A stretch of 64,000 nt of DNA from CAYHVK01 sp964360255 (GTDB lineage: Bacteria; Bdellovibrionota; Bdellovibrionia; Bdellovibrionales; UBA1609): contig CAYHVK010000018.1 of the NCBI GenBank assembly GCA_964360255.1, positions 1 to 64,000 of the forward strand, given 5' to 3'. The position numbers were made by a program, and so were the translations under genes. Numbering within the stretch: the first letter of the stretch is position 1; every line of letters starts with the position of its first letter. Of the stretch, positions 57,270-64,000 are shown piece after piece. The notes below the pieces were generated by a model. It did no database searches. It had not been told where the DNA came from and saw only the letters and a program-made list of their open reading frames with translations.

Positions 57270-58214
57270 CTAGCGAAAAGTTGGAACATCATCGACAAGA
57301 TCTGGTGTGTCGATGAAAGGGTTGCGATTACCCTGAATCTCTTCAATTTTATTATTACGTTCAATTTCATCAGCTGATACAGGGTCATCTTTATGCCATT
57401 GGCGCAAAATCGCTTCTTGTTCAGCATCAATTGGAAGTTTGTAACGAATTGAGAAGTAAAAGAGGGCGCGAGCTACGCTACCACGGTGATGCACCGGAGG
57501 CTGAAAACGCTCTTGGTGATTTTTGTTATAGCCTACGCGTGAATCTTTGCAGTTGGCATCCGTGTGACGAGTGTCTTGTTCTACGTAACCAAAATTCATA
57601 TTTCCGCGAAGTTGGTTAGCCCAAGAATCTGTTGGAAAGAGATGATGGAGATCTGTTTTTTGAACATCTCTAGGATAGCGTGTAGAGAAGCGGCTTTGCG
57701 GCCATGTGTGTTCGACATTGAGTTCATTGCTACTTGGCATTTGGTTTGAGTTAATGCGGTACGGGCGCTGACAGTAGTAATCCCAAACATATGTACCACG
57801 TTGGTCTCTACGCATATCAAGAACGTGCATGATACGTTCGCGAGCATCACCATAAGATATACTGTTACGATGATTTTGAGAGATATCTGCATAAATTTTA
57901 TCGCGGATATCGCCAAAAGTTACATTTGAACTTTTGCCGTTCTGATTTTGCTGACCATAACGCTCATTATTCTGATTGTTATTATTTCTATTGCGGTCAC
58001 GATCACGGCGAGAGTCTGAAGTTGAGTAGGTATCGAAGAAGCTCTGTTTTTGATCGCGTGAGATGAAATCATCGCAATTTTTGCGATGATTTTGCTTTTG
58101 GCCTCGATGCCTATTCCGTCCGCGAGCCTCACCTGGTTCGGCAAACGATAACAAAAAGATAAAAGCCAATAACGTAGTTACACTTGTCTTTGCAAGAGTC
58201 TTACCGAATCTCAT
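57270..58214 (-). CDS. Secreted endonuclease I-family nuclease
   Basis: This is a 314-residue exported nuclease of the EndA/Endonuclease I (beta-beta-alpha metal) family. A signal peptide (~1-31) is followed by a basic, Asn/Arg-rich tract (~32-95, RDRDRNRNNNNQNNERYG) and then the catalytic domain: NVEHTWPQSRF, DLHHLFPTDSWANQLRGNMNFG, and the metal-side NRNPFID near the C-terminus. Secreted nucleases of this class degrade DNA/RNA outside the cell, useful for digesting prey nucleic acid. SD GGGGGAT precedes the ATG. Convergent with pilQ. Confidence 0.94.
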   Translation of the reverse strand: MRFGKTLAKTSVTTLLAFIFLLSFAEPGEARGRNRHRGQKQNHRKNCDDFISRDQKQSFFDTYSTSDSRRDRDRNRNNNNQNNERYGQQNQNGKSSNVTFGDIRDKIYADISQNHRNSISYGDARERIMHVLDMRRDQRGTYVWDYYCQRPYRINSNQMPSSNELNVEHTWPQSRFSTRYPRDVQKTDLHHLFPTDSWANQLRGNMNFGYVEQDTRHTDANCKDSRVGYNKNHQERFQPPVHHRGSVARALFYFSIRYKLPIDAEQEAILRQWHKDDPVSADEIERNNKIEEIQGNRNPFIDTPDLVDDVPTFR

Positions 58215-58366
58215 TTAAATCCCCCGACTTAAATTGTTTCTTTTTTTTGCTTGCAGGGAGTTTTATTCGATGCGATGTGGCTAGCCAACACAAAAGTGCA
58301 AAAGGTGTTATGTGTCAGATAACTTATAATAAAATTCTAAAAATGTATGGTAATTACTACAAAAAC

Positions 58367-58996
58367 TTAACGAGTGACTTGAAAACCGCTTATGTAAGCA
58401 CGTTCAGTAATCACGCCGCCTTCCTCAAACCAACCTTCGCCTTCAATTCGGATTGAATAGATGAGGTTGCTAGATTCTGGTAAGCCATCAATGTACCAAC
58501 TTTCAAATTGACCGGCATCAGGGTCTAAGATTTTAGTTGGATCTTGGTCTTCTAAGTCACAATGTGAAAGCGGCTCTCCAGAATCATCTGCCGCATAACC
58601 TGAGCGAGTTGCTTGTGGTGGCACAATGACAGTAAAGGCGCGACTTTTTGTCTCTGCGCAATCAGCGCCAGGATCTAAAGAATATTCGTTAGTACTTTTA
58701 ATCCCATTCTTAAAGCCAGTTACATAAAATTTAAAAGTCACAAGCTTAAGAGTGGCTGTTTTCGAGCTATTGCTAATTCTATATTTAAAAACATACCATG
58801 GCCCCTCGATCACAACATCTTCGCCTGCAGTACCAGTACCAATAGTTAAATCAGCGTTTACCGCTATCGGATTTTTCTCCGGATCAAAATCAATTTTAGC
58901 AGATTCAGATTCGCCACCACAGCTGACTTGGGCGCCTGCAATAAGAGCGATAATCGAGAGCATGGCAAAAAGGGACTTTGATGAAGACTTAATCAT
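58367..58996 (-). CDS. Putative lipoprotein of unknown function
   Basis: This is a 209-residue protein with a lipoprotein-type leader ending AGAQVSCGG (Cys at about residue 26). The mature part is beta-rich: PWYVFKYRISNSSKTATLKLVTFKFYVTGFKNG, then a segment with two Cys (GADCAETK, LSHCDLED) and a closing SIRIEGEGWFEEGGVITERAYISGFQ. It may be an Ig-like or cell-surface domain. SD GGAG precedes the ATG. A single isolated gene; I do not recognise a family. Confidence 0.78.
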   Translation of the reverse strand: MIKSSSKSLFAMLSIIALIAGAQVSCGGESESAKIDFDPEKNPIAVNADLTIGTGTAGEDVVIEGPWYVFKYRISNSSKTATLKLVTFKFYVTGFKNGIKSTNEYSLDPGADCAETKSRAFTVIVPPQATRSGYAADDSGEPLSHCDLEDQDPTKILDPDAGQFESWYIDGLPESSNLIYSIRIEGEGWFEEGGVITERAYISGFQVTR

Positions 58997-59079
58997 TATT
59001 GTAACTCCGTCCGTGTAACTAAAAACATTTTAACCTCAATGCTTGTTTTTGGTTATAAATCCGTTTAAAACCACGACTA

Positions 59080-60399
59080 ATGTCAGACTTATTTGAAGCC
59101 TCAGGGCAAATGCCAGAAAATCAATCTTCTCAGCCACTTGCAGAAAGTCTTAGGCCAAAAGTCCTACAACACTTTATCGGTCAAAATCAGGCCGAACATA
59201 AGCTCCAAAATATCCTTAAGAATCTGAAAGATAAGGGCTTTTTACCTAATCTTATTCTTTGGGGGCCGCCTGGCACAGGTAAGACCACTTGGGCTCGGCT
59301 CATTGGCCAAGTGTCTCATTCTGAGTTTTTACAAGTAAATGCTATAGAAACAGGCGCAAAAGAAATTCGCGAGATCGGACTCAAAGCTCATCGCTCAAGA
59401 ATTGAGCTGCAAAGAAAAACGATCCTTTTTATTGATGAAATTCATCGTCTGAACCGTGGCCAACAAGATGTGCTCTTACCTTTTACTGAAAAGGGTGACA
59501 TTTATCTTATTGGTGCCACAACAGAAAACCCAAGTTACGAACTCAATTCCGCTCTTTTAAGTCGCTGCCAGGTCATTGTTTTTGAGCGCCTAACCCGTGA
59601 AAACTTGCGCCAAATTATGAGCCGAGCCAGTGAGTATTTAAAATTTAATTTTGCAGAGTCGCTAACCTCCGAAGCAACTGAAGCTATTCTTGAGGCGGCA
59701 GATGGTGACGGTCGTAAATTCTTAAACCTTCTCGAGCTGATCTATCAGTCATTTTCTCATGAGCCCCTTAAAGAAAAAATTGCTCCAACAGCTTTGCAAG
59801 AAATTTTAATGCAACGAACTTTACGTTATGATCAAAGTGGCGAGTCTCATTATGATACTCTTTCTGCTTTTATAAAAAGTATGCGGGGTAGTGACCCTGA
59901 TGCGGCCATTTATTATCTTGCGCGAATGATTAAAAGCGGTGAAGACCCAGTCACAATCGCACGCCGAATGGTGATTTTAGCCAGTGAAGATATAGGTAAT
60001 GCTGATCCTAAGGCGCTTCCGCTAGCTCTAGCAGGCCTTCAGGCGGTCGAAGCCATTGGTTTGCCTGAGGCGGGTATTAATCTCGCTCAAGTCGTCACCT
60101 ACTTAGCTTCAGCCCCCAAATCCAATCGCTCTTACGCTGCCTATAAAAAAGCTTTAGATGTTGTAGAAAAGACGGGTTCCCTCGAGATTCCACTTCATAT
60201 TCGAAACGCCCAAACTCGACTGATGAAAGATCTTGGTTATGGTCGTGATTATGTTTATGCCCATGATTATCCAAAGGGACATGCGGCTCAAGAGTATTTA
60301 CCTTTAGCAATTAAAGATGAAAAATTCTACGAGCCCACTGATCATGGTTTTGAGAAAAATATTCGCCAATATCTCAATTGGCTGAAATCAGACACTTAA
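59080..60399 (+). CDS. rarA: Replication-associated recombination protein RarA (MgsA)
   Basis: This is a 439-residue AAA+ ATPase related to clamp loaders and to eukaryotic WRNIP1, acting at stalled replication forks. LRPKVLQHFIGQNQAEHKLQ, Walker A LWGPPGTGKTTWARLIG, Walker B ILFIDEIHRLNRGQQDVLLP, sensor 1 GATTENPSYELNSALLSRCQV, and the C-terminal oligomerisation part (SGESHYDTLSAFIKSMRGSDPDAAIYYLARMI, RRMVILASEDIGNADPKAL) fit the family exactly. It is not near other repair genes here. Confidence 0.97.
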   Translation: MSDLFEASGQMPENQSSQPLAESLRPKVLQHFIGQNQAEHKLQNILKNLKDKGFLPNLILWGPPGTGKTTWARLIGQVSHSEFLQVNAIETGAKEIREIGLKAHRSRIELQRKTILFIDEIHRLNRGQQDVLLPFTEKGDIYLIGATTENPSYELNSALLSRCQVIVFERLTRENLRQIMSRASEYLKFNFAESLTSEATEAILEAADGDGRKFLNLLELIYQSFSHEPLKEKIAPTALQEILMQRTLRYDQSGESHYDTLSAFIKSMRGSDPDAAIYYLARMIKSGEDPVTIARRMVILASEDIGNADPKALPLALAGLQAVEAIGLPEAGINLAQVVTYLASAPKSNRSYAAYKKALDVVEKTGSLEIPLHIRNAQTRLMKDLGYGRDYVYAHDYPKGHAAQEYLPLAIKDEKFYEPTDHGFEKNIRQYLNWLKSDT

Positions 60400-60439
60400 A
60401 ATATAATGACCACAAAATAAATAAACTCAACTCACTCAG

Positions 60440-60745
60440 CTACCAGGTTTTGCTGGCGTAAAGACAGATGCAAGGTTCTTGTCCTTGAGCTTTGAAGGAG
60501 TGTTTTGTATTGGCGGGTATGACGATACGATCTCCTGCACGAAGGAGCAGCTTGTTTCCAGTGATATCAAAAACCATTTCGCCGCTCACAACTGTACGAA
60601 CCTCATCAAATGGATGACGATGGTCGGCCACCAGAGCCTCAGGTTGAAAAAACTCTTCCATAGGGATAAGTCCCTCAGCCTTATAAAGTGCTTCAATCTG
60701 AGATTTATCTGGGACGATCGGAGCTTGCCATCTAAAAACTAACAT
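60440..60745 (-). CDS. Small cupin-domain protein
   Basis: This is a 101-residue single-cupin protein. The first cupin motif is seen as ADHRHPFDEVRTVVSGEMVF (H-x-H then Glu) and the second as RAGDRIVIPANTKHSFKA, giving the three-His/one-Glu metal site. The N-terminal ~35 residues are helical and not part of the barrel. It may be a dioxygenase, isomerase or metal-sensing protein; the substrate cannot be inferred. A purine-rich AGGTAAG precedes the start. No operon context. Confidence 0.88.
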   Translation of the reverse strand: MLVFRWQAPIVPDKSQIEALYKAEGLIPMEEFFQPEALVADHRHPFDEVRTVVSGEMVFDITGNKLLLRAGDRIVIPANTKHSFKAQGQEPCICLYASKTW

Positions 60746-60865
60746 AATTACTTACCTATTTTGGTTCTTTCTCGTTTTCATACAGGACATTCACCTAATT
60801 TAACAGCGAGTATCTCAAGTATAACCTTATAGAGTCGATAAAAAGCTATCACTAGGAGAGAAGAA

Positions 60866-61363
60866 GTGACAATGGCTAATCCTCAAATGCTGATTACAGA
60901 ATATATAACACAGACGAGTGGCCTTGAACTTCGTACTGGTCCGATGGATGAGCTTGTTATTTTTCAACGTATAGACAGCAAAACTATTCGTTTTCCAGTC
61001 CAAACTATTGAAGAAGTTTTAACGCGCATCGATGCTGATGGTCGAAATTTTCTTCAAGTTAACTTTTTGGACGGACGCAAAATTCTTTTAACTGAAAAAT
61101 TAATAGGTTTTAAACCTATTGAAACAAAAGGTCTTGATCTTAAAAAACTTCCAAAAGTGGTAACCACTCCTGATTTAGTGAGTGTTGTTGAGGCCCTCGA
61201 GGAGAGTCTTAGCGCGAATAATCCACGTGATGAAGAGGTTGAAGTTTTACGCCGTGTTTTTGAAGCCGTACTTGCGGGTGCAAAAGCAGTGGGCTTTGAA
61301 ATTGAAGCCGAAAAGGGTTGGGCGAACTCATTTCCAGCCTTTCGCCGCCGACCATCTGCTTAA
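60866..61363 (+). CDS. Conserved-looking protein of unknown function upstream of tRNA-Ala
   Basis: This is a 165-residue soluble protein. GTG 60866 is chosen because AGGAG is 7 nt upstream; ATG 60872 is the alternative. The N-terminal half is beta-rich (LELRTGPMDELVIFQRIDSKTIRFPVQTIEEVLTRIDADGRNFLQVNFLDGRKILLTEKLIGFKPI), the C-terminal half is helical and acidic (VVEALEESLSANNPRDEEVEVLRRVFEAVLAGAKAVGFEIE). I recognise no family. It stands alone; a small hairpin (GCTTA/TAAGC at 61359-61373) overlaps its stop. Confidence 0.72.
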   Translation: MTMANPQMLITEYITQTSGLELRTGPMDELVIFQRIDSKTIRFPVQTIEEVLTRIDADGRNFLQVNFLDGRKILLTEKLIGFKPIETKGLDLKKLPKVVTTPDLVSVVEALEESLSANNPRDEEVEVLRRVFEAVLAGAKAVGFEIEAEKGWANSFPAFRRRPSA

Positions 61364-61444
61364 AATATAAGCAAACTAATCTTTCTTAATTATTGCGGTT
61401 GATTTTCTGTATTGAACTGGTAAACCCTTAGCTTCCGATTATCT

Positions 61445-61520
61445 GGGGGTTTAGCTCAGTTGGCAGAGCGTCTGATTTGCATTCAGAAGGTCGCAGGTTC
61501 GACTCCTGTAACCTCCACCA
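61445..61520 (+). tRNA. tRNA-Ala (anticodon UGC)
   Basis: This is a complete 76-nt cloverleaf with encoded CCA. Acceptor GGGGGTT pairs with AACCTCC and includes the G3-U70 wobble that identifies alanine tRNAs. The anticodon stem TCTGA/TCAGA holds loop TTTGCAT, giving anticodon TGC. D-arm (TAGCTCAGTTGGCAGAG) and T-arm (GGTTCGACTCC) are canonical. It is a solitary tRNA gene, not in an rRNA spacer. Confidence 0.98.
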
Positions 61521-61549
61521 AAGATTTTCGGTCCTCAAATTTTCTCGAA

Positions 61550-61906
61550 TTATAAAAGTTTGGTTGCAGCGTATTGGCTGAGTGCTTCTAGCGCCAGAGT
61601 ATTTTGTTTTGCTAGTGAAGTGATCGCATCAGTCGCAAATTGGTTGGCATCAGCTGCATACTCAATTTCTTTGCAAAGCTCGGCCATTTTTTCGAGCCCT
61701 AGAGCTTTTGAGCTAGACTTTAAACTATGTGCAGTAAACTCAACCTGTTTATAATCTTGTAGACTGTAGGCGGCCTCAATAGCTTTAACAGAGATTGGAG
61801 CATTAGCCGTATAGTCATCGAATAAGCTTTTCACTAAGCCTGAAGCGCCGTCTTTCTCTAATTGGTGCAATTCAACTAATGCTTCTGGTCGAAAGATGGG
61901 CGTCAT
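61550..61906 (-). CDS. Lone Hpt (histidine phosphotransfer) domain protein
   Basis: This is a 118-residue, single-domain four-helix Hpt protein. The phospho-accepting His is in AAYSLQDYKQVEFTAHSLKSSSKALG, matching H-S-L-K-G-x-S-x-x-x-G; the surrounding helices (ALVELHQLEKDGASGLVKSLFDDYT and LCKEIEYAADANQF) fit. It would shuttle phosphate between response regulators and a hybrid kinase that are not encoded nearby. Strong SD AAGGAG precedes the ATG. Minus strand, just after the tRNA. Confidence 0.92.
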   Translation of the reverse strand: MTPIFRPEALVELHQLEKDGASGLVKSLFDDYTANAPISVKAIEAAYSLQDYKQVEFTAHSLKSSSKALGLEKMAELCKEIEYAADANQFATDAITSLAKQNTLALEALSQYAATKLL

Positions 61907-62218
61907 GACGTAAATACTCCTTATTTATTATCTATCGGTTTTTTGCTCAGATTCATAAAATAAATAAGTAATTAACTTAGAAGTAATAATCTCAGCTATA
62001 TTCATAAAAAATTAAAATTCGCACGATCTAAGAAAAAACTCACTTTATTGCTCTAAATACCGTCAACTCTGTTTTCCTTCACTTTGATCCTTATTATTCC
62101 CTATTAAGTCCATCATATTGTAAAAAATCCTTTTAAAACAAGATTTTACCGTCTCAGAACGCTTTAAACGCAGCTTAAAAGACGCCCCAGATTTGCATAA
62201 ATCCAATTATAGGTGAAT
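61907..62218. other. AT-rich divergent intergenic region
   Basis: About 310 bp separate the Hpt gene from the small secreted-protein gene. It is very AT-rich and must hold both promoters and the Hpt gene's SD. I found no convincing RNA gene, palindrome or operator in it. Confidence 0.6.
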
Positions 62219-62656
62219 ATGAAAAATATGCTGTTTATTCTTTTATGTCTTTTTATATCAACTCAGCCTGTACTGGTTCAGGCTTCTGCAGGCGCTCGGC
62301 TGCCAGAAGTCGTTGTGCCATTGGAGTCAGTTGCGCCTAAGACTGGTAAAGTTGTTTTAACAGAAGGCTGCCAAGCGTATTCGATTGAACACAAAGCTCA
62401 CACACTTGCTAAAGTGGCTGCATTTAGAGACTCCCTCACACAAGAGCTGAAAAGTACTGGTTACGCTAATTCGCCTCAAGGTTATTTGATATTTGCTTAT
62501 GTATTAGCGAAGAATCCATATCAAGGATTAAAGAATTTAGAGGGCGGAACAATCAATCTTGAAAAAGGATTTCCGCTCTCTAAAAGACAGAAAACTATTA
62601 TGCAAAGTTTTTGTGATAACAACGGGCAGATCAATATGGATATGATCACTCGGTAA
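62219..62656 (+). CDS. Small secreted protein of unknown function
   Basis: This is a 145-residue exported protein; signal peptide MKNMLFILLCLFISTQPVLVQA (cleaved before SA). The mature part has two Cys (TEGCQAYS and QSFCDNN) likely forming a disulfide, and helical segments AKVAAFRDSLTQELKSTGYAN and FAYVLAKNPYQGLKNLEGG. Start may be GTG 62213, ATG 62219 or ATG 62228; AGGTGA at 62211-62216 fits the last best, but the signal peptide is complete from each. No family recognised. Convergent with a secreted glutaminase-like gene. Confidence 0.7.
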   Translation: MKNMLFILLCLFISTQPVLVQASAGARLPEVVVPLESVAPKTGKVVLTEGCQAYSIEHKAHTLAKVAAFRDSLTQELKSTGYANSPQGYLIFAYVLAKNPYQGLKNLEGGTINLEKGFPLSKRQKTIMQSFCDNNGQINMDMITR

Positions 62657-62662
62657 ATCAGT

Positions 62663-62688
62663 CCACCTAATTAATTTTTCCAAGGTGG
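62663..62688. terminator. Hairpin between convergent secreted-protein genes
   Basis: CCACCT (62663-62668) and AGGTGG (62683-62688) form a 6-bp stem with a 14-nt T-rich loop, spanning the stop of the minus-strand gene. Weak terminator candidate for both directions. Confidence 0.4.
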
Positions 62689-63501
62689 CTCATGACCCAA
62701 TACTTTATGTGGGTCGCGACCCAGCTCGACTTGTCGTTGCCATTCTAGATCTAAGAAATGATATTGTTCTGAAAGGGCTAATTGCTGATCCATGGCCTGG
62801 GCACAGTCATCATATATGTTATAGGTATAGCGTGAACAAACAGCCACATTTGCAGTATCTGGATTCGGAGTCATCTTCGCTAACCACTCCCGCACTAAAA
62901 GTGGCCGACGCGGCTCTACTGCTGGGTCTAATACATAATAATTATTGCCCACTTTTATCAATTGAGAAATATGCCACCACCAAGTTACTGAACCAGCGGG
63001 AGAATTAGATGTCTCCACGTTTAAATCTCCACTGACGATAATTTTCAGAGGAGAAATCAGCTGCCACTCTTCAAATTTCGCTCTCTCTAAATCAGCCCGC
63101 GCGAAGCAACCGTCGTCTGGATACAACCAGCTCAAACGCCTCAAGAAGTTTTTGCCTTGATTTACAAAACGCAAATCTCGAATCTTTCTGAAATTTTCTT
63201 GCAAAGAAATCTCATCACTCCAGTTCGGCGTTTGGGTGAGATCAACTTGATTAAAAGGTTTCATTTGATCATAAGCCGTGTTCGCGAAATCCACTGACTT
63301 ATATGTACCGTTTATTAAATTAGTGGTGAAACTTCTACGAGCAGCCTCTTCCGCTGTTTCATTTGGAGCCCTTACGGCCGATACTTTGTTCATAATAAGA
63401 GCGGCTGCGGCGTTATCTAAAACACCCATAGTAGCGATAAAACCCACTAAAATGCTTAAAACACAGGCGTTTATGATAATTCTTTTAGGTTTTTGGGCCA
63501 T
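62671..63501 (-). CDS. Secreted protein-glutaminase-like (protein deamidase) enzyme
   Basis: This is a 276-residue exported protein from ATG 63501, with SD GGGGG upstream; a longer frame adds 33 polar residues. A signal peptide or N-terminal anchor spans ~8-34 (ACVLSILVGFIATMGVLDNAAAA). A pro-like region follows. The catalytic domain shows a Cys132 in PDDGCFARADL, His177 in TWWWHISQLIKV and Asp192 in YVLDPAVEPRRPLLVREWL, the Cys-His-Asp order of protein-glutamine glutaminases (PF18626-type). Such enzymes deamidate glutamine side chains in proteins. Prey-directed action is inference. Alternative: another papain-like fold enzyme. Confidence 0.78.
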   Translation of the reverse strand: MAQKPKRIIINACVLSILVGFIATMGVLDNAAAALIMNKVSAVRAPNETAEEAARRSFTTNLINGTYKSVDFANTAYDQMKPFNQVDLTQTPNWSDEISLQENFRKIRDLRFVNQGKNFLRRLSWLYPDDGCFARADLERAKFEEWQLISPLKIIVSGDLNVETSNSPAGSVTWWWHISQLIKVGNNYYVLDPAVEPRRPLLVREWLAKMTPNPDTANVAVCSRYTYNIYDDCAQAMDQQLALSEQYHFLDLEWQRQVELGRDPHKVLGHEPPWKN

Positions 63502-63721
63502 TTTTTGTATCCCCCCACAAGATAAAAATAATTCTTTAGAAAAACGAAAATACTTGTTTACAAGAGTATGTAAACTCATTAGATTCGTCCCTCTGAGCAA
63601 AACTTATGACAGCAAATCAGTAGAACATACAGCTTTGATGCGCGTAGGTAGAGATCAGAACTTAACCTGAAACACAGACTAGAACTGAGTTTTAAAGTTA
63701 AGGGCTTCCGACAAGATTTTT

Positions 63722-63786
63722 ATCAAAAAAAAATTAAAAAATTTTTGAATAAGATGCTTGACCCAGGTTCTGAGTTACTTTAGAAC
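63722..63786 (+). promoter_or_regulatory. rRNA operon promoter with upstream A/T element
   Basis: -35 TTGACC (63758-63763) and -10 TAGAAC (63781-63786) are separated by exactly 17 bp. The ~30 bp upstream (63722-63750) is nearly all A/T in A- and T-tracts, typical of an UP element. The predicted start is around 63793, about 185 bp before 16S. Strong housekeeping-sigma promoter by position and motif. Confidence 0.7.
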
Positions 63787-63803
63787 GTGGACCTTCGGAA
63801 AAT

Positions 63804-63816
63804 TGCTCTTTGAAAA
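63804..63816 (+). promoter_or_regulatory. boxA antitermination element
   Basis: TGCTCTTTGAAAA closely matches the rRNA boxA consensus TGCTCTTTAACA, bound by NusB-NusE for rRNA antitermination. It lies ~10 nt after the predicted start site, as expected for a leader. Confidence 0.75.
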
Positions 63817-63907
63817 CTGAATAGCTAATTCAAGAAATTAAGATTTGGATCTCGCAGTAGATGCATCCCTTAAAAGATGTTGAAACTTGTGAGTCAACAA
63901 TAGTCAC

Positions 63908-63925
63908 CTTGGCGCCAGCGCCAAG
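63908..63925 (+). other. 16S leader hairpin
   Basis: CTTGGCG (63908-63914) pairs perfectly with CGCCAAG (63919-63925) around a CCAG loop. It lies between boxA and the 16S 5' end and may be a boxB-like or processing element. Confidence 0.5.
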
Positions 63926-63977
63926 AGTGATACAATAATTTGATTTTATATTATATAAATAATGAGAATCGGAATTT

Positions 63978-64000
63978 TAACTGAAGAGTTTGATTCTGGC
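63978..64000 (+). rRNA. 16S ribosomal RNA, 5' end (truncated by window)
   Basis: AGAGTTTGATTCTGGC at 63985-64000 is the universal start of 16S rRNA (27F region), with an A-A-C-T-G-A lead-in. By alignment to E. coli numbering the mature 5' end should be near 63978. The gene continues beyond the window. Confidence 0.95.

Noticed and set aside
57596..58144. Minus-strand open frames overlapping the endonuclease gene in another frame
   Set aside because: No SD, low-complexity products, and the endonuclease motifs occupy the other frame.
58184..58456. Plus-strand 90-residue open frame between the endonuclease and lipoprotein genes
   Set aside because: It overlaps both flanking genes antisense, lacks an SD and shows no protein-like features.

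Overview
The window looks like a chromosomal segment of a Bdellovibrio-like bacterium (Bdellovibrionota, predatory or closely related). This is inferred from gene content, not from a database search. Support comes from a Myxococcus-type Glt/Agl gliding-machine cluster, a myxobacterial-style pilH-pilI-pilD-pilMNOPQ pilus cluster, Kdo and Lpt genes of a Gram-negative envelope, many secreted hydrolases (endonuclease I, acid phosphatase, a protein-glutaminase-like enzyme, a periplasmic carbonic anhydrase) and a lone CpaF ATPase behind a small protein and a secreted cupredoxin-like protein. I saw no insertion sequence, prophage, integrase, transposase or CRISPR array. Most of the window is dense core chromosome with many 1-8 nt stop/start overlaps.

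Layout. 0-3.2 kb: end of a metal-uptake ABC system, a periplasmic carbonic anhydrase and a ceramidase-like membrane protein. 3.2-11.2 kb: small protein, cupredoxin-like protein, CpaF, a ligand-sensor-like protein overlapping enolase, ftsB-like gene, cold-shock protein, HTH regulator and DNA polymerase I. 11.2-18.1 kb: mixed accessory genes (coiled-coil repeat protein, LysR regulator divergent from two secreted proteins, BamE-like lipoprotein, FliL-like protein, FHA-type sigma-54 activator) and engB. 18.2-21.6 kb: kdsB-pyrG-kdsD, joining CTP synthesis to CMP-Kdo production. 21.7-33.7 kb: a gliding-type trans-envelope machine of two outer-membrane barrels, three TPR proteins, a small exported protein, an FHA/TonB-like inner-membrane protein, TolQ and two TolR homologues, with a GYF-GYF-PilZ protein convergent at its end.

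33.8-37.7 kb: lptC/lptA-like fusion, lptB, rpoN and hpf, followed by structured palindromes. 37.7-43.9 kb: TPR protein, metK behind large inverted repeats, lepA and three tandem signal peptidases I. 43.9-49.8 kb: pyrB, carA, an unrecognised gene, carB. 49.8-57.3 kb: ABC pair (PilH/PilI-like), prepilin peptidase and pilMNOPQ. 57.3-63.5 kb: secreted endonuclease, lipoprotein, rarA, cupin, tRNA-Ala(UGC), a lone Hpt protein and a secreted protein-glutaminase-like enzyme. The window ends with an rRNA promoter, boxA, a leader hairpin and the first bases of 16S rRNA.

How the parts connect: several machines span both membranes (Lpt, type IV pilus, Glt-like complex), and the same stretch encodes enzymes that feed them (Kdo synthesis, signal peptidases, prepilin peptidase). 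Likely regulators are RpoN with an FHA-type activator, a PilZ protein beside the gliding motor, and a start-site hairpin next to a cold-shock gene. Starts were chosen from Shine-Dalgarno (SD) position, signal peptides and overlaps. Where the chosen start differs from the longest open frame, the entry says so.
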